Of a DNA stretch of 64,000 nt, positions 10,813 through 21,479 are shown in pieces. Each line of letters opens with the position of its first letter. The first letter of the stretch is position 1. The notes below the pieces were generated by a model. That model ran no database searches. It was not told where the DNA came from and saw only the letters and a program-made list of their open reading frames with translations. Origin of the DNA: Sepioteuthis lessoniana (lineage: Eukaryota; Mollusca; Cephalopoda; Myopsida; Loliginidae); NCBI GenBank assembly GCA_963585895.1, contig OY757916.1, positions 18,449,129-18,513,128 on the forward strand, read 5' to 3'. The translations under genes were made by a program, and so were the position numbers.

Positions 10813-11427
10813 TGTTACGATCCGTACTGAATACGAGCGATTTTAGAATGGCAATACGAATATTGCAATAAATTTAAAAAGCGGGAAATGATATTAAAGA
10901 ATTTCTAGAAATAGAATCCTGGTAGCAGCTCAGTGAATTATCAATCGTTTGGCGCACTTGGATAATTCTGTCAAGATCTGGATCTAAATCCATAATTTGC
11001 AATATCTGCATTTCAGAAGCGCAAGACATATTTTTGGAACTGTTGTGGATTTTTAGTTTTGGGAGTGTTTTCTTCTTTCATTCATTAGTTATTACACCCT
11101 TATTGGCGCTGTTACTCAACAATAATGAGATCATTACCACTGAACTTTACACGAGTCCAATCATTTCTCTACATTTGCAGAGTCTACTTCATTAAAGGCT
11201 AATTCCTGCCAAATAAACGCTAAATTTGAATTTTTTAAAATATGATTGTGTCGAATAAAATTTACTCACTTTAAATAAAAATGAGTTTGCAATTATCAAA
11301 GCGTATCAATTCGAAAACTATGTTGATCGAAACACTGTTGAACGAGGGATTATTATATTTACTTCGTCTGAAAAACGAGACTTGGGTTGTTTACAGTAAC
11401 TACTCTTTCTAGGGGACTGAGAATAAT
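10813..11427. other. Unassigned; possible LTR edge
   Basis: Begins 'tgttacgatccg', resembling the TGTTACGATG start of the LTR at 12.02-12.63 kb, but I cannot find a matching end or duplication. Otherwise AT-rich with no coding trace. Confidence 0.3.
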
Positions 11428-11925
11428 CCGAGGGGTAGAATGACTAATGTGCTGCACTGTGACATTGTAGTAAATGTGTTCGAACACTAGTAGCACTATT
11501 ACATTCACTTTTAGACTAATACCCTTAAAAACACCTTATCCTGCTAGCCCTGGTTTAAATAATACTACTACTGTCTTTCAACAAAGGTGGTTTTGGCATT
11601 ATATACATATTTACCCAACCCCTCCGCTCGGGCAGGATATGACACAAGGTCAATTTCTAAGCGGAGTTTAACAGGTTTGAATTCAGAGTTTTCCTTCTCC
11701 TAGACTAGTTGCCTCACTAAGGCTGAAAAAACTAGTCTGTCCTACTATTTACCCATAGTTGGAGGGAGAATAATTGGATTCATGGCTTTCCCAAGGGTAT
11801 TAGTGCTATGTGGAATGCAATCAATCTCGTCCAGGATTTGAACTCGAGTCACGGTGTTTTGGCTTTATATAACTCAGTAATGTTGATGTGCCATTAAAAC
11901 AATGAAACCAAACTAAACTAAGTGG
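11428..11925 (+). mobile_element. SINE-B interrupted by SINE-A
   Basis: SINE-B head and centre at 11428-11605 (box B 'gtgttcgaacact' near 11477; central 'ctaataccctta'), then resumption of the tail at 11857-11925 ('gttgatgtgccattaaaac'). The break is explained exactly by the SINE-A at 11606-11856. Confidence 0.8.
11606..11856 (-). mobile_element. SINE-A nested in SINE-B
   Basis: Minus-strand SINE-A lacking part of its head. A 15-bp duplication with one mismatch (ttttggcattatata at 11591-11605; ttttggctttatata at 11857-11871) marks the insertion. SINE-A was therefore active after this SINE-B copy was in place. Confidence 0.85.
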
Positions 11926-12020
11926 CCATCCTTCTGGGTAACGAACTGGCTTATCGCTGCTTAACTTCGGTGATTGGTTTGATTGTTGAAAACTTTCAGA
12001 TATTGTTATTTATTAAATTT

Positions 12021-12629
12021 TGTTACGTATGAAATATAACACCACGGTACCCAACAGACGTTTTTTGTACCCAGGCACTCAATAGACATTTGTTACGCAA
12101 CGGCGCCACATAGGCATGAGTAGCACAACGATCTATGAGTGTAACAGCACCCCTTAATTTTCAGTCAGATCCCAGTTGTAACCACATCGTGAGGAAAAGT
12201 AACGAATGCACAAAACAGCGTCTTTTGGTTCGTTTGATTCGAAGTTTATTCGCAACAATCCTTCATTCGTAGTCGTCGAGAATAGAGAAACTGGGTATGA
12301 AAAATGAGTAAACCACTTTTGATATACCGAGAGAAATAAACCATCGCAGAACGAGTAAAGTAGCCACAGGCTTTCGTATTATTTTTCGCCGCTGGTGTTG
12401 GACTCCCTTGCAGTGCTCACCCAAAATGGATCCTGTAATTTTAGGCTCGTCTTCATATATCCACGTCGCGCGTTTAACTAACGTTTTTTCCTGTTATATA
12501 TCCTGTGTCCACTCTAACAGCTTCTATTGAGTCTCTTTTAGGTAGTTATGAATCCCGAATAATCCCGAATAATCAGTTTCTGATTGGTCAGCCAATGGGG
12601 ACTGCCGACCAATGGCTATCATCGTAACA
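12021..12629 (-). mobile_element. LTR-D: 3' LTR with PPT-like tract, minus strand
   Basis: Minus-strand LTR of 609 bp with perfect terminal repeats TGTTACG...CGTAACA (plus 12021-12027 and 12623-12629). A polyadenylation signal lies at plus 12245-12250, a TATA-like 'gttatatatcc' at plus 12493-12503, and immediately upstream (plus 12630-12640) the minus strand reads a purine run 'ccggggggat', the expected polypurine tract. Gypsy-type LTRs often start TGTTACG. No gag-pol is recognisable beyond it, so the element is truncated. Confidence 0.7.
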
Positions 12630-12740
12630 ATCCCCCCGGTTTGCCCCTGATTGGTTTAGACAATCGGCCAATCAGCCACAGTCATCGGGAGGGGCCACAA
12701 GGAGCAGTCCCGTGGTTGGCTGACCAATGATTTAGTGATT
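12578..12740 (-). promoter_or_regulatory. Cluster of CCAAT/ATTGG boxes
   Basis: At least seven CCAAT or ATTGG pentamers in about 160 bp, several as facing pairs ('gattggtcagccaatgg', 'ggttggctgaccaatg'). The left part lies in the LTR-D U3 region, the right part just beyond the polypurine-like tract. CCAAT boxes bind NF-Y in animals; a role in LTR transcription is inference. Confidence 0.55.
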
Positions 12741-13087
12741 CAAGGCCTTGTGCCAAACTTGGTGACACCAACCCAAATTGTCCGCTATTTTAAAAATACA
12801 TCTTTTTGTTTAAAGTTTGAAATCCGATGGCTCTCTTGACAGCTCTTTGCAGTTGTGCGGATGTTTATTTCTTTGGTGACAGATTTATAGGTCAACAAGC
12901 CCTGATCGGATCTCAAACTTTTTCGTACTTAATCACTTGATATTTATTTTATACACAGTTCTCAAAAAATACTTGGACACCCAAAATGAATTTATTTTTA
13001 ATAAAATACTTATTATCATGATTTAATAAAATTAATTAATTTCCTTTAATTAATTTCGCCAGCCAACTCCTTGACACTTAAATGAAA
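12741..13087. other. Unassigned; possible Tc1-like terminus
   Basis: At about 12954-12990 'cacagttctcaaaaaatact' followed by 'tggacaccc' resembles the outer end of some Tc1-type inverted repeats. No partner end found. The rest is AT-rich. Confidence 0.3.
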
Positions 13088-13492
13088 GTGTCGTAGATGC
13101 ACTACTTGGACGCTCACAAAACGGATGGAGAAGAAGCTAGACAGCAATTACACAAGAATGCTGCGAGCTATATTGAACAAGTCCGGGAGGCAACACCCCA
13201 CAAAACACCAACTATACGGCCACCGACCTCCCATTACGAAAACTATCCAAGTTAGACGAACCAGACATGCAGGACACTGCTGGAGAAGCAGGGACGAGCT
13301 CATAAGCTCCTATGGACCCCCACATCTAGCCAAGCAAAAGCAGGACGACTAGCGAGAACATACATACAGCAGCTATGTGAGAATACGGGATGTAGCCCTG
13401 AAGACCTGCCTGAGGCGCTAAACAATAGGGAGAAATGGGGAGAGAGGGTCAGGGATATCCGTGCTGGCAGCACGACATGATGTTGATGATGA
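13088..13492 (+). mobile_element. LINE 3' end, broken
   Basis: Encodes EKKLDSNYTRMLRAILNKSG and the TRHAGHCWRSRDEL region in one frame (13125-13352). The rest of the C-terminal segment continues out of frame to about 13480, ending in the ATG-rich tail. Truncated at the 5' side; non-functional. Confidence 0.88.
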
Positions 13493-13739
13493 AATACAGA
13501 CGCTAGTAGTCTTTTGGGTATTTTTAAATCTACTTTTTACATGAAGTTTGCAAAATACTCTACAAGAATGTGAAATAATGACAACAACAAAAATAACATT
13601 ATTGTTATATTGTTTTTATTTGTTGTTTGATGTGATGCTTTGGTGTTGTCACTTGATCCCGATATTTTCCAAAGAGATTTTGAAAAAAGCTGACAAACGC
13701 ATATTTATGTGTCTATCACTCCTCAATTTATTCTGAATC

Positions 13740-14560
13740 TTATCAGCTATTCAGTCGGCGAGGTAAAGAATACTAACTGTATCTTTTGCAGAAGGGTAGG
13801 ACCCCCCCCCGTGAAAACGTTGTGCGCTGTATGTAACATAGCCATACATGAATACGTGAAATAGACATAGAATGTTCATAACTCACATATAGATAACATA
13901 GGAATCTCGAAACACGAAAAACACGACTTCTTAGTTCAGGTACGAAACGCTTTATTACCTTTGAGTTAAAAGATTTTTCGACATAAGGAGGGAGATACAC
14001 AATCTTTCTATGCTGACTTTTCCATCTGCCCCAAACCACGTGCGGCACCCGCCGCAAGGCCTCGGCAAACCCTGAAAGTCAACCGTCTTCCTCGGACGCT
14101 AAAACTCAACTAACTGACTTTTCTCAAATCTCAGCCCACGCTTCCGGTGCATGACGTCATTCACACCTCCTGGTACCATTCCATATCTGGGATTTTTATT
14201 TTGACATCTCTGAATGACACATCCTCCCCGCGTGCACGTGAACACCTGCGCTCATGTTGCACCTAATTAACCCATGCCCTAAGCGAAAGGTTCTCAGCCT
14301 AACTAAACAGAAAGGCAAGATATATAAAATGAAATCCTTCGGCCATTATATTACATGTACATGACACTAAATTGCATCTGGTTCTGGAGATCTGTGGACT
14401 AGCCCTTCATTGCCATTACTCCCACGTCCACTCTGACCCGGAATGGTAGTGGCAGTTATGCGTCATATAGATCTGTTAGAAAATTATTCTTAATCGATTG
14501 AACGGTTTGCAAAAACACTCTTATAAAACAACTGTACAAAAATATAATATGAACATATAA
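13740..14560 (-). mobile_element. M-element body split by LTR-A
   Basis: Inverted M body begins 'cagtcggcgaggtaaag' and 'actaactgtatcttttgcag' (13750-13810), then resumes after the LTR at 14356 ('gacactaaattgcatctgg', 'ccactctgacccggaatgg') and passes into a unit-like AT-rich tract. The junctions match the uninterrupted body at 23.85-24.07 kb. Confidence 0.7.
13832..14355 (-). mobile_element. LTR-A solo LTR with TSD TGTA
   Basis: 524 bp, minus strand. It starts TGTAATATAATGG and ends GGCTATGTTACA, flanked by the 4-bp duplication TGTA (13828-13831; 14356-14359). Contains the palindrome ATGACGTCAT at 14151-14160 directly beside 'cttccgg', and a polyadenylation signal (plus 'tttatt' near 13952). 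The 94-codon minus frame is chance. Confidence 0.88.
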
Positions 14561-14561
14561 A

Positions 14562-14797
14562 AGTAAAGTTGGCGACCATAGTCGAGGGTAACCCGAAGGC
14601 TCCCTTTTCGATAGCTACTACACCAATGTGTAGGGGAAGGCGCTACTCCTTCCCTGGATTGCTCTACTTTACCCTTGATCCGTACCTTATAATGCTGAGT
14701 GTTAAGCAAGGAGGCATCAAGTACCATTTTTTGAGTCTTTGGTATGACTCGACCTGGGATTGAACCCAGGTCTCCCGGGCCATTGGCGAACACTCTA
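14562..14797 (-). mobile_element. SINE-C, minus strand
   Basis: Inverted SINE-C from the (TAAAG) tail ('aaagtaaagttggcgaccat') to the head ('gggccattggcgaacactct'). Box B complement 'tgggattgaaccca' near 14756. The end of the head is cut off at about 14797. Confidence 0.87.
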
Positions 14798-15592
14798 ATG
14801 AACGCAAATCCCTTACTTCAATGCATGAAATAAGCCTAGACGGGTTGACATCCCGTTAAAATTAATCAATAAATCAACCAAACAGATGTTCATCAATTCC
14901 CTACCCATTCTTTTCTATGGTGGGTCAGAAGAGTATAAATTTCTTTACGGGAAGGCTAACTCAACCTTGTTTTATCTTTGGTGTTTCCATCCAACTCTTG
15001 AAATTAAAATGAAAATTCAGTATAATGTATTTTCTCCCGTATTCGTATTAACCAATCACAATTCATATTTTCGCTAAACCTTTTTTTTTTGTTTTTGTTT
15101 TAGTTCCTATATTTTTGCACTGAAAACAGAAATCACCCATGACCTTTCAATATGTCAATTAGCAAGCACCGAGTGTCCTCACACAATATTTTACATTGCA
15201 TCATTCAATTTCTTGAAATTCGCAATTTTCTTTGACATCAATAATAAAAATTAAAAGAAAATTATTAAAGAAAAAGAATGAAATAAACAGAAAATTATGA
15301 AAATTCATGAATTTAATTTCTTTTCTTTTTGAAAATACAAGATCAACAATGTTTTATCATTAATTTTTAAATGAAGTATTACCAATCCTTATTCTTTTAG
15401 AATTAATAAGTTTTGATTAAATATTAAAAAGAACAAAGAAAATACAAGTCAAATGCTGTCAGAGACAATCCTTATCAATAAACCTTTGCTTGTTACAATT
15501 TTTTCATTCAAAAGACTATCTTATATCGAATTAGATATGACTTTTTTCTTTATGCATGACATAGACAAAGTACTCATGACTAACTAGGTGAA
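14798..15592. other. Unassigned AT-rich DNA
   Basis: No repeat or coding family recognised. A few homopolymer T and A runs near 15080. Confidence 0.35.
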
Positions 15593-15812
15593 ATCCCTGT
15601 GTCATAGTGGTTAACGTGCTTGCCTGTAATATGGTAGTAAGTGAGTTCGAACTCCAGTCAGTCGATTACATTATTTTCGGACTAATATTCTTCGGAAGGG
15701 TAGGAACTCACTTATGACCCAGCTAAGTGTATAATAACACCACTACTGCTCTTCTAACAGGATGGCTTTGGCCTTGAATAGCCCTTGAAGGTTGATATTA
15801 CAGTAAACAAAA
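15593..15812 (+). mobile_element. SINE-B, plus strand
   Basis: Head 'cctgtgtcatagtggttaac' with box B 'gagttcgaactcc' near 15643, central block 'ctaatattcttcgg', and tail 'ggccttgaatagcccttgaa' into 'gttgatattacagtaaac'. The surrounding AT-rich repeat resumes on either side. Confidence 0.82.
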
Positions 15813-16039
15813 AAAAAGACCAAACGTGATTTAATATAACTAATTATTATCACACAGCGAACAAACTCTAAACATGTTTCAACATCACTTTAAATACAAT
15901 CGAATAAAATTTCGAACGAGCATCTAATTCTGTTTTCTCTACATTTCTTTTCTCTTGGTCTTTTTAAAATTTTACATCTAAAAAACTAATTTTATATCAG
16001 ACTTCGATTTATAAGATTATATATTTTTAAAAATTGAAA

Positions 16040-16683
16040 ATGAAATACACTCAATAGTATGAATCTTTCAAGAAAAACTTAGGATTACCGCAAAATCTTA
16101 CACCTCCAATAAGATCTCTTGACAGCTGCTTTGTACATAACTTGATGTAGTGCTGATGACTAATTAATATTATTACTCAATGTAATCCCACAGTAAACCT
16201 GAACAAAGCATGTTTAAACCTGACTTTATATACTTCCAGATCCGTTTCTATATCTACAATTAACAACGCTACGCAGTAGGAAACCTTAGTTATAAAGCAA
16301 CGTTCGTACTTTCATTTCATTTATATTTAAAGAACTGTTTTCTTGCTAAAACCAACTAATGAAACTTGATTTTAAAAAGAACATTGAAAATAAAATTCAC
16401 TCATCAGAAAGAATCTATCGAGAAAAGTTGATGATTGATTCAAAAAGAAGATACGAGTACATTTTTCACAGATTTCACGAATGAAATTTTCAAGATTTTT
16501 TTTTTTCGTGAACTGCATTTACCTGTCTGAGAAATTTTGATTAGACAATTAGATAAAAGCTATACTCACCATGCTAAGGATATTAATGTAGTTTAATATT
16601 CCTGTGTTATTTGCAGAAAAAATATGAAATTCAAACAAGGGGAAAAGTTGGTTACTACATTCTCACCATTGATAGATTTTAAT
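16040..16683 (+). repeat. Duplicated segment D1, copy 1
   Basis: About 640 bp matching 29356-29985 almost base for base, with scattered differences and small indels (e.g. 'atgaaatacactcaatagta' starts both). Internally it shows a weak ~350-bp periodicity ('gaaaatgaaatacactca' near 16036 and 'gaaaataaaattcactca' near 16387). No coding content. Confidence 0.85.
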
Positions 16684-16685
16684 GT

Positions 16686-17785
16686 TGATGGTTGGGTTTT
16701 ATGGCATATCAACCACTGTTGTTTATTTAATGCCAAATATTTTTCTATGTACATATTAAATATATTTGTAAACAATTTCTACGAACCAAAGCTCATTTCT
16801 TTGCACAACGTTAAATAATTTCAAGCGTTCCTGTTTAACACGAATATCTATTCGATACCAATCATTTGTTTGCACACAGTTAAATGGTTTCAAGTATTTC
16901 TATCTAACACTAATAATTCTAATATTAATCATTTGTTTGCACACAGTTAAATGGTTTCAAGTATTGCTATTTAACACTCATAATTCTAATATTAATCATT
17001 TGTTTGCACACAGTTAAATGGTTTCAAGTATTGCTATTTAACACTCATAATTCTAATATTAATCATTTGTTTGCACACAGTTAAATGGTTTCAAGTATTG
17101 CTATTTAACACTCATAATTCTGATATTAATTATTTGTTTGCACACAGTTAAATGGTTTCAAGTATTGCCATTTAACACTCATAATTCTAATATTAATTAT
17201 TTGTTTGCACACAGTTAAATGGTTTCAAGTATTGCTATTTAACACTCATAATTCTAATATTAATCATTTGTTTGCACACAGTTAAATGGTTTCAAGTATT
17301 GCTATTTAACACTCATAATTCTAATATTAATTATTTGTTTGCACACAGTTAAATGGTTTCAAGTATTGCCATTTAACACTCATAATTCTAATATTAATTA
17401 TTTGTTTGCACACAGTTAAATGGTTTCAAGTATTGCTATTTAACACTCATAATTCTAATATTAATCATTTGTTTGCACACGGTTAAATGGTTTCAAGTAT
17501 TGCGATATAACACTGACATTTTATTCTAAAATCAGTCACTTGTTTGTACAGTTAAACTTCTTTCTGGCCTATAGATTGGACCCTAAAGAACTTACCAATC
17601 CGAGTCAGAGTGACCTGGGTTTAATAGCAATGAAAGTATACTCCAGAGGTCCGAAGCTCCGGGACTGGAGCCTAACCATCGTATGGTTTAGTGTCATATT
17701 CAGAGTGCCCGTCGGTGGTATTTCCCCTCAGCAAAGGAGTAGTCAGTGTATTCTACAGCCCCAATCGACTGGGCTTCCATTAATA
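16686..17785 (+). mobile_element. M element with long 67-bp core array
   Basis: Head 'gttttatggcatatcaacca' (about 16695), spacer, then about ten tandem units, then the body ('ccgagtcagagtgacctggg' near 17602) ending 'agccccaatcgactgggctt' near 17756-17775. This copy shows best that the core is expandable while head and body stay single. Confidence 0.8.
16855..17515 (+). repeat. 67-bp tandem array, about 10 copies
   Basis: Exact 67-bp period ('atttgtttgc' at 16931, 16998 and so on) with very few differences between units in the middle and more at the ends. Each unit contains 'tttgcacacagttaaatgg'. The same unit occurs in degenerate form in every M element. Confidence 0.95.
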
Positions 17786-18027
17786 GAGTTAAATGAAAAC
17801 TACCATTAGTTCTGAATAAGAAGGCAATTTAATTTTGATACTTTTAAAAATGCATAGAATTGGAGAATTTTATTAAATGTCTGAATAAATTTATATTAAA
17901 AACGTTTGTATTATTTCCTCACCATTGATAAACCTTTTTTTATCCTGAATTGCTGTTGTAAAATCTTTTACTGTGCGTCATAAAAATTATTTTTTATATT
18001 AAACTTAATGAGTTGTTTAATCGCAAA

Positions 18028-18172
18028 GCCATTTAACACAAAGCTGATGAGGGGGTTCTTAACATTCCCAATGGCCCGAACGTTAATAGTCATAGTGTAA
18101 CCAGAGTCCGAACTCTTCTACTACGATATTGTAATCCAGCACTTTAGCCACTACGCCATGGAGACTTACTCT
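18028..18172 (-). mobile_element. SINE-B head half, minus strand
   Basis: Only the centre and head remain: 'gagggggttcttaacattcc', 'gagtccgaactct' (box B complement) and 'agccactacgccatgg' (box A complement). The tail is missing. Confidence 0.7.
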
Positions 18173-19062
18173 TCTTTTTATTATAAATTTATTTGTAATA
18201 CATTTGTATTATACAGGATATGCAAGAAAAATTGATATTATTTCGCAAACTTATAACGAGACCATTTCTCGTTCAAATAATCTCAAACTTTAATTGCACG
18301 TGTAGAAACAAATCAGAATTCTATGTTTAATTTTTTTTTTTCTCTCTGCAGTTATCGAAATGCTATTCACTGAGAGAGAAAAGACGTTTAAATGTTGAAC
18401 TGATTAAAAGTTTCTTAAAAACTGCGTTAGACACAAATCTCTCTACGCTTAAAGTAACTAACTGCTTGAATGAACTGGACTTAAACAGCGCTTTCTGTTC
18501 TAACACAGATGAAATATATAACCAAAACTAAAGATTTTTCCCTTCGACTCCCCAAGTGCAAAAGTCATTAGAAAAATAGCATCGTCACTCAACTTTATGA
18601 CAGAACTTTCAAAGATAATAATTCTTTCAATTTATTTTCTCTAAATTTTCTTTACCTCCCAAATTGTTTAGCTACCATATAAAACTATTATATGCATTCT
18701 ATCACTGGTAAAATTTATAAATTTAGCACACTTAGAGGATATCAGCTTTTAATTTAGTTGTAAATAAGCTAATAACAGAGTAGATGAAAAACAATTTTTA
18801 ATAGGTGAATATTCTAACTGAATAGAATATTCCTTAAACTAAACCAAATTATCAGAATAAGGTGTATGAATTTCTCCTGGTCACGCAAAGAAAAACATCA
18901 AAGAATAACCTAATATTGAGTGAAAATTAATGAATTAGTTAACAAAAAAATAGAATTAATTACAAAATCTTTTGCGTTTTATCATTTTATTTACTTCTAA
19001 AAAAATCAAAAACAAAGTAAGCATCCTCTTAGTGTGCTCATTTCAAATTTTTTGCTAGTACT
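18173..19062. other. Unassigned AT-rich DNA
   Basis: Nearly 0.9 kb without a recognisable repeat or coding trace. One of the longer low-copy-looking stretches in the window. Confidence 0.35.
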
Positions 19063-19089
19063 ATATATATATATATATATACACACACA

Positions 19090-20272
19090 TACAATCCCTG
19101 CACTTATACGTGCTCTAGCCTATTCAGATGAGGCAGTAAAATATACCGACTGCATACCCCCAACGAGTGTTCTGAATATGACACAAAACAATCTAATGGC
19201 GAAGCTACAGTAATGCTGGACCTTTGGGGAATACGGAGTACCCCTTCATTGCCATCGCTTCCAAGACCACTCTGGCCTGGAGTGGTAGCACTTGATAGGG
19301 TCCTATCTATGGGTCAAATAGAAGTGTTTAACTCTTATACTAAGAGGAAACAAATGGCTTACGCTAAATTGAATTATTTGAAAAAGAACTGTTTTATCAT
19401 TTAACTGTATGTAAACAAATGACTTACGTTTAGTTGAATCGTTAGTGGTACATAATATCACCTGGAACCATTTAACTTTGTTGACTTATGTCAAATTGCA
19501 TTGTTAGAAATAGAACTGTTTGATAGTTTAACTATGTGTAAACAAATGACCGAACTTAGTTTTACATAGCAATGCTTGGAACTATTTAACTTTGACTTAT
19601 GCTAAATTGAATTGTTCGAAATAGAACTATTTGAAAATTCATTTTTTTTTTTTTTTTTTTTTTGCGGACTTTTTGTCCTCACCTTAGTAGTTTTTTGTGT
19701 TGTTTCTTCTTTCACTACGTTTCGGCCAAATTTCACCTGTGGCCTTCTTCAGGTGATTAACCGCGACCTCGGATAGGAATGCTGAGTCTTGTAACCGTAT
19801 CCCCAGTAATTACTGCCTTCCATAGTTGTTGTCTATCGCACCACGTTTTTGACCAAGTAAACCTCTGGCCGGCTTGAGTAGGAATTGAAACCGCTATCTT
19901 CAGACAATGCTCATCTAGAACCGTAGAAACTCAACGCCAGAGGTAAAATCTGGCCGAAACGTAGTGAAAAAAAAAAAAAAAAAACAACAAAAAACTACCA
20001 AGATGAGGACAAAAAGTCAGCAATAAAAAAAAAAAAAAGTTAATTCACAGATTAAGAAGCCTCATCTCAAAAGGATAGCTAAATATAGAACTATTTGATC
20101 ATTTAACTGTGTAAACAAATGACTGATGTTTAATTGAACTGTTAGTGATACATAGCAATACTTGAAACTATTTAAGTTCTGACTTATGTTTACAAATCAC
20201 ATATATCTAATGTATATGAATAAGCCGGATTTAGCATTAAATAACCTACAATGATTGATAGGCCATAAAACC
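19090..20272 (-). mobile_element. M element, minus strand, interrupted
   Basis: Preceded by (TA)n(CA)n at 19063-19090. Inverted body at about 19115-19320 ('taatggcgaagctacagtaa', 'ccttcattgccatcg'), units to 19640 ('atttaactgtatgtaaacaa'), a foldback insertion, units again at 20085-20180, and the head at about 20225-20272 ('gcattaaataacctacaatg'). Confidence 0.75.
19641..20084. mobile_element. Penelope-related foldback, second copy
   Basis: Inverted arms 'gcggactttttgtcctcacc' (about 19664) and 'gatgaggacaaaaagtcagc' (about 20002) around 'ggccaaatttcacctgtggc', 'cttcttcaggtgattaacc' and, reversed, 'gccagaggtaaaatctggcc'. Its internal 130 bp is the reverse complement of 10281-10410. Poly(T) and poly(A) tracts border the arms. 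Confidence 0.65.
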
Positions 20273-20278
20273 AAACCT

Positions 20279-20459
20279 AGGAGGTGCCCATGGTGTAATG
20301 GTTATCGTCGCAGGAATTGGACACGGCGACACGAGTTCAAATCCTGGACTAATTGCATTTCACATAGCGCAAAACGCGAATTCAAACCTGTTAACCTACG
20401 CTTAAAAAATTGTCCTTGTGTCATATCCTGCCCGAGCGGAGGGGTTGGGTAAATATGAT
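20279..20459 (+). mobile_element. SINE-A with central deletion
   Basis: Head 'gtgcccatggtgtaatggtt' and box B 'gagttcaaatcctgg', then directly 'gaattcaaacctgttaacct' of the 3' third: about 130 bp of the central block is missing. Flanked by 'ataaaaccaaacc'-type repeats that may be the target duplication. Confidence 0.85.
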
Positions 20460-20757
20460 AAAACCAAACCAAACCTTTCATTATATATACTCATATATAC
20501 GTTCTTACATACATTCATATACATTATTGTACATACATATGTGTATCTAGTGCGGAATAACTTATACTAACATTATTTGTACCGATGAAATTATTCATTT
20601 CAGTAAGATAAAGGTCAGCCATGTTAATTTTTTTCATTTTTCTTTTTTTTTTTTTTTGGCTAATAGTATGCTAATCATTAATTTTAAAATCAATAATTTG
20701 TTTTTGGAAAACAGCCAAGGTCAGATATTTTTAGAAATTATTCATATTTGATAGGAG

Positions 20758-21212
20758 AAGCGCAGTTTCTTCCAGGCAGTGGTTGTATCGATACTGCTAT
20801 ATGGATGCACTACATGGACGCTAACCAAACAGCTGGAGAAGAAGCTAGACGTCAACTACACAAGAATGTTGAGAGCAATATTGAACAAGTACTGGCGACA
20901 ACACCCCACGAGACGCCAACTGTACGGCCACTTGCCTCCCATCACGAAAACTATCCAAGTTAGACGAGCCAGACACGCCCGACACTGCTGGAGAAGCAAG
21001 GACGAGCTCGTAAGTGACGTACTCCTATGGACCCCCACATATGGCCAAGCAAAAGCAGGACGACCAGCCCGAACTTACATACAGCAGCTATGTGAGGACA
21101 CAGGATGTAACCCAGAAGACCTGCCGGAGGCGATGAATGATAGGGAGAAGTGGCGAGAGAGGGTCAAGGATATCCTTGCTGGTGGCATGACATGATGATG
21201 ATGATGATGATG
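20758..21212 (+). mobile_element. LINE 3' end with intact C-terminal frame
   Basis: The 138-codon frame 20779-21195 encodes an uninterrupted LINE C-terminus: ILLYGCTTWTLTK, NYTRMLRAILNKYWRQHPT, QLYGHLPPITKTIQVRR, RHCWRSKDELVSDVLLWTPT, GRPARTYIQQLCEDTGC and NDREKWRERVKDILAG. An (ATG)n tail follows directly. The reverse transcriptase core lies upstream and is absent (5' truncation). An open frame and long microsatellite tail suggest a comparatively recent insertion. The (ATG)n tail fits RTE-like elements; the clade is not settled. Confidence 0.92.
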
Positions 21213-21213
21213 A

Positions 21214-21478
21214 TATAACATTTAAGTATTTGTGGAAATATTAGTGACTTAATGTTATAGTTGTTTACAAAGGACTATTGATATTACTTAAAACGATATA
21301 ATTTTGTACAAACAAATGACTATCATTAAAGATAACCAATGAAATAAAATCATGTAAATATTAGATACGAATATCAGAAAGCATACAATTGGGTCCAAAT
21401 TATTTGTATTAGATAGAAGTAATTGATATCACATAATTGTACATCATTTGTATTAAGAATAGTCATTTGAAGTCTGTC
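21214..21478 (-). repeat. Degenerate M core units
   Basis: Inverted ~67-bp units, badly decayed ('tgtacaaacaaatgactatc', 'atataattgtac'). No head or body attached. Confidence 0.5.
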
Positions 21479-21479
21479 A

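Noticed and set aside
16855-17515. CRISPR-like array
   Set aside because: Units are contiguous 67-bp tandem repeats with no variable spacers, in an animal genome context.
18040-18080. Hammerhead ribozyme core starting 'ctgatgag'
   Set aside because: The matching GAAA and cleavage-site parts are not in place; the sequence is part of an inverted SINE-B.
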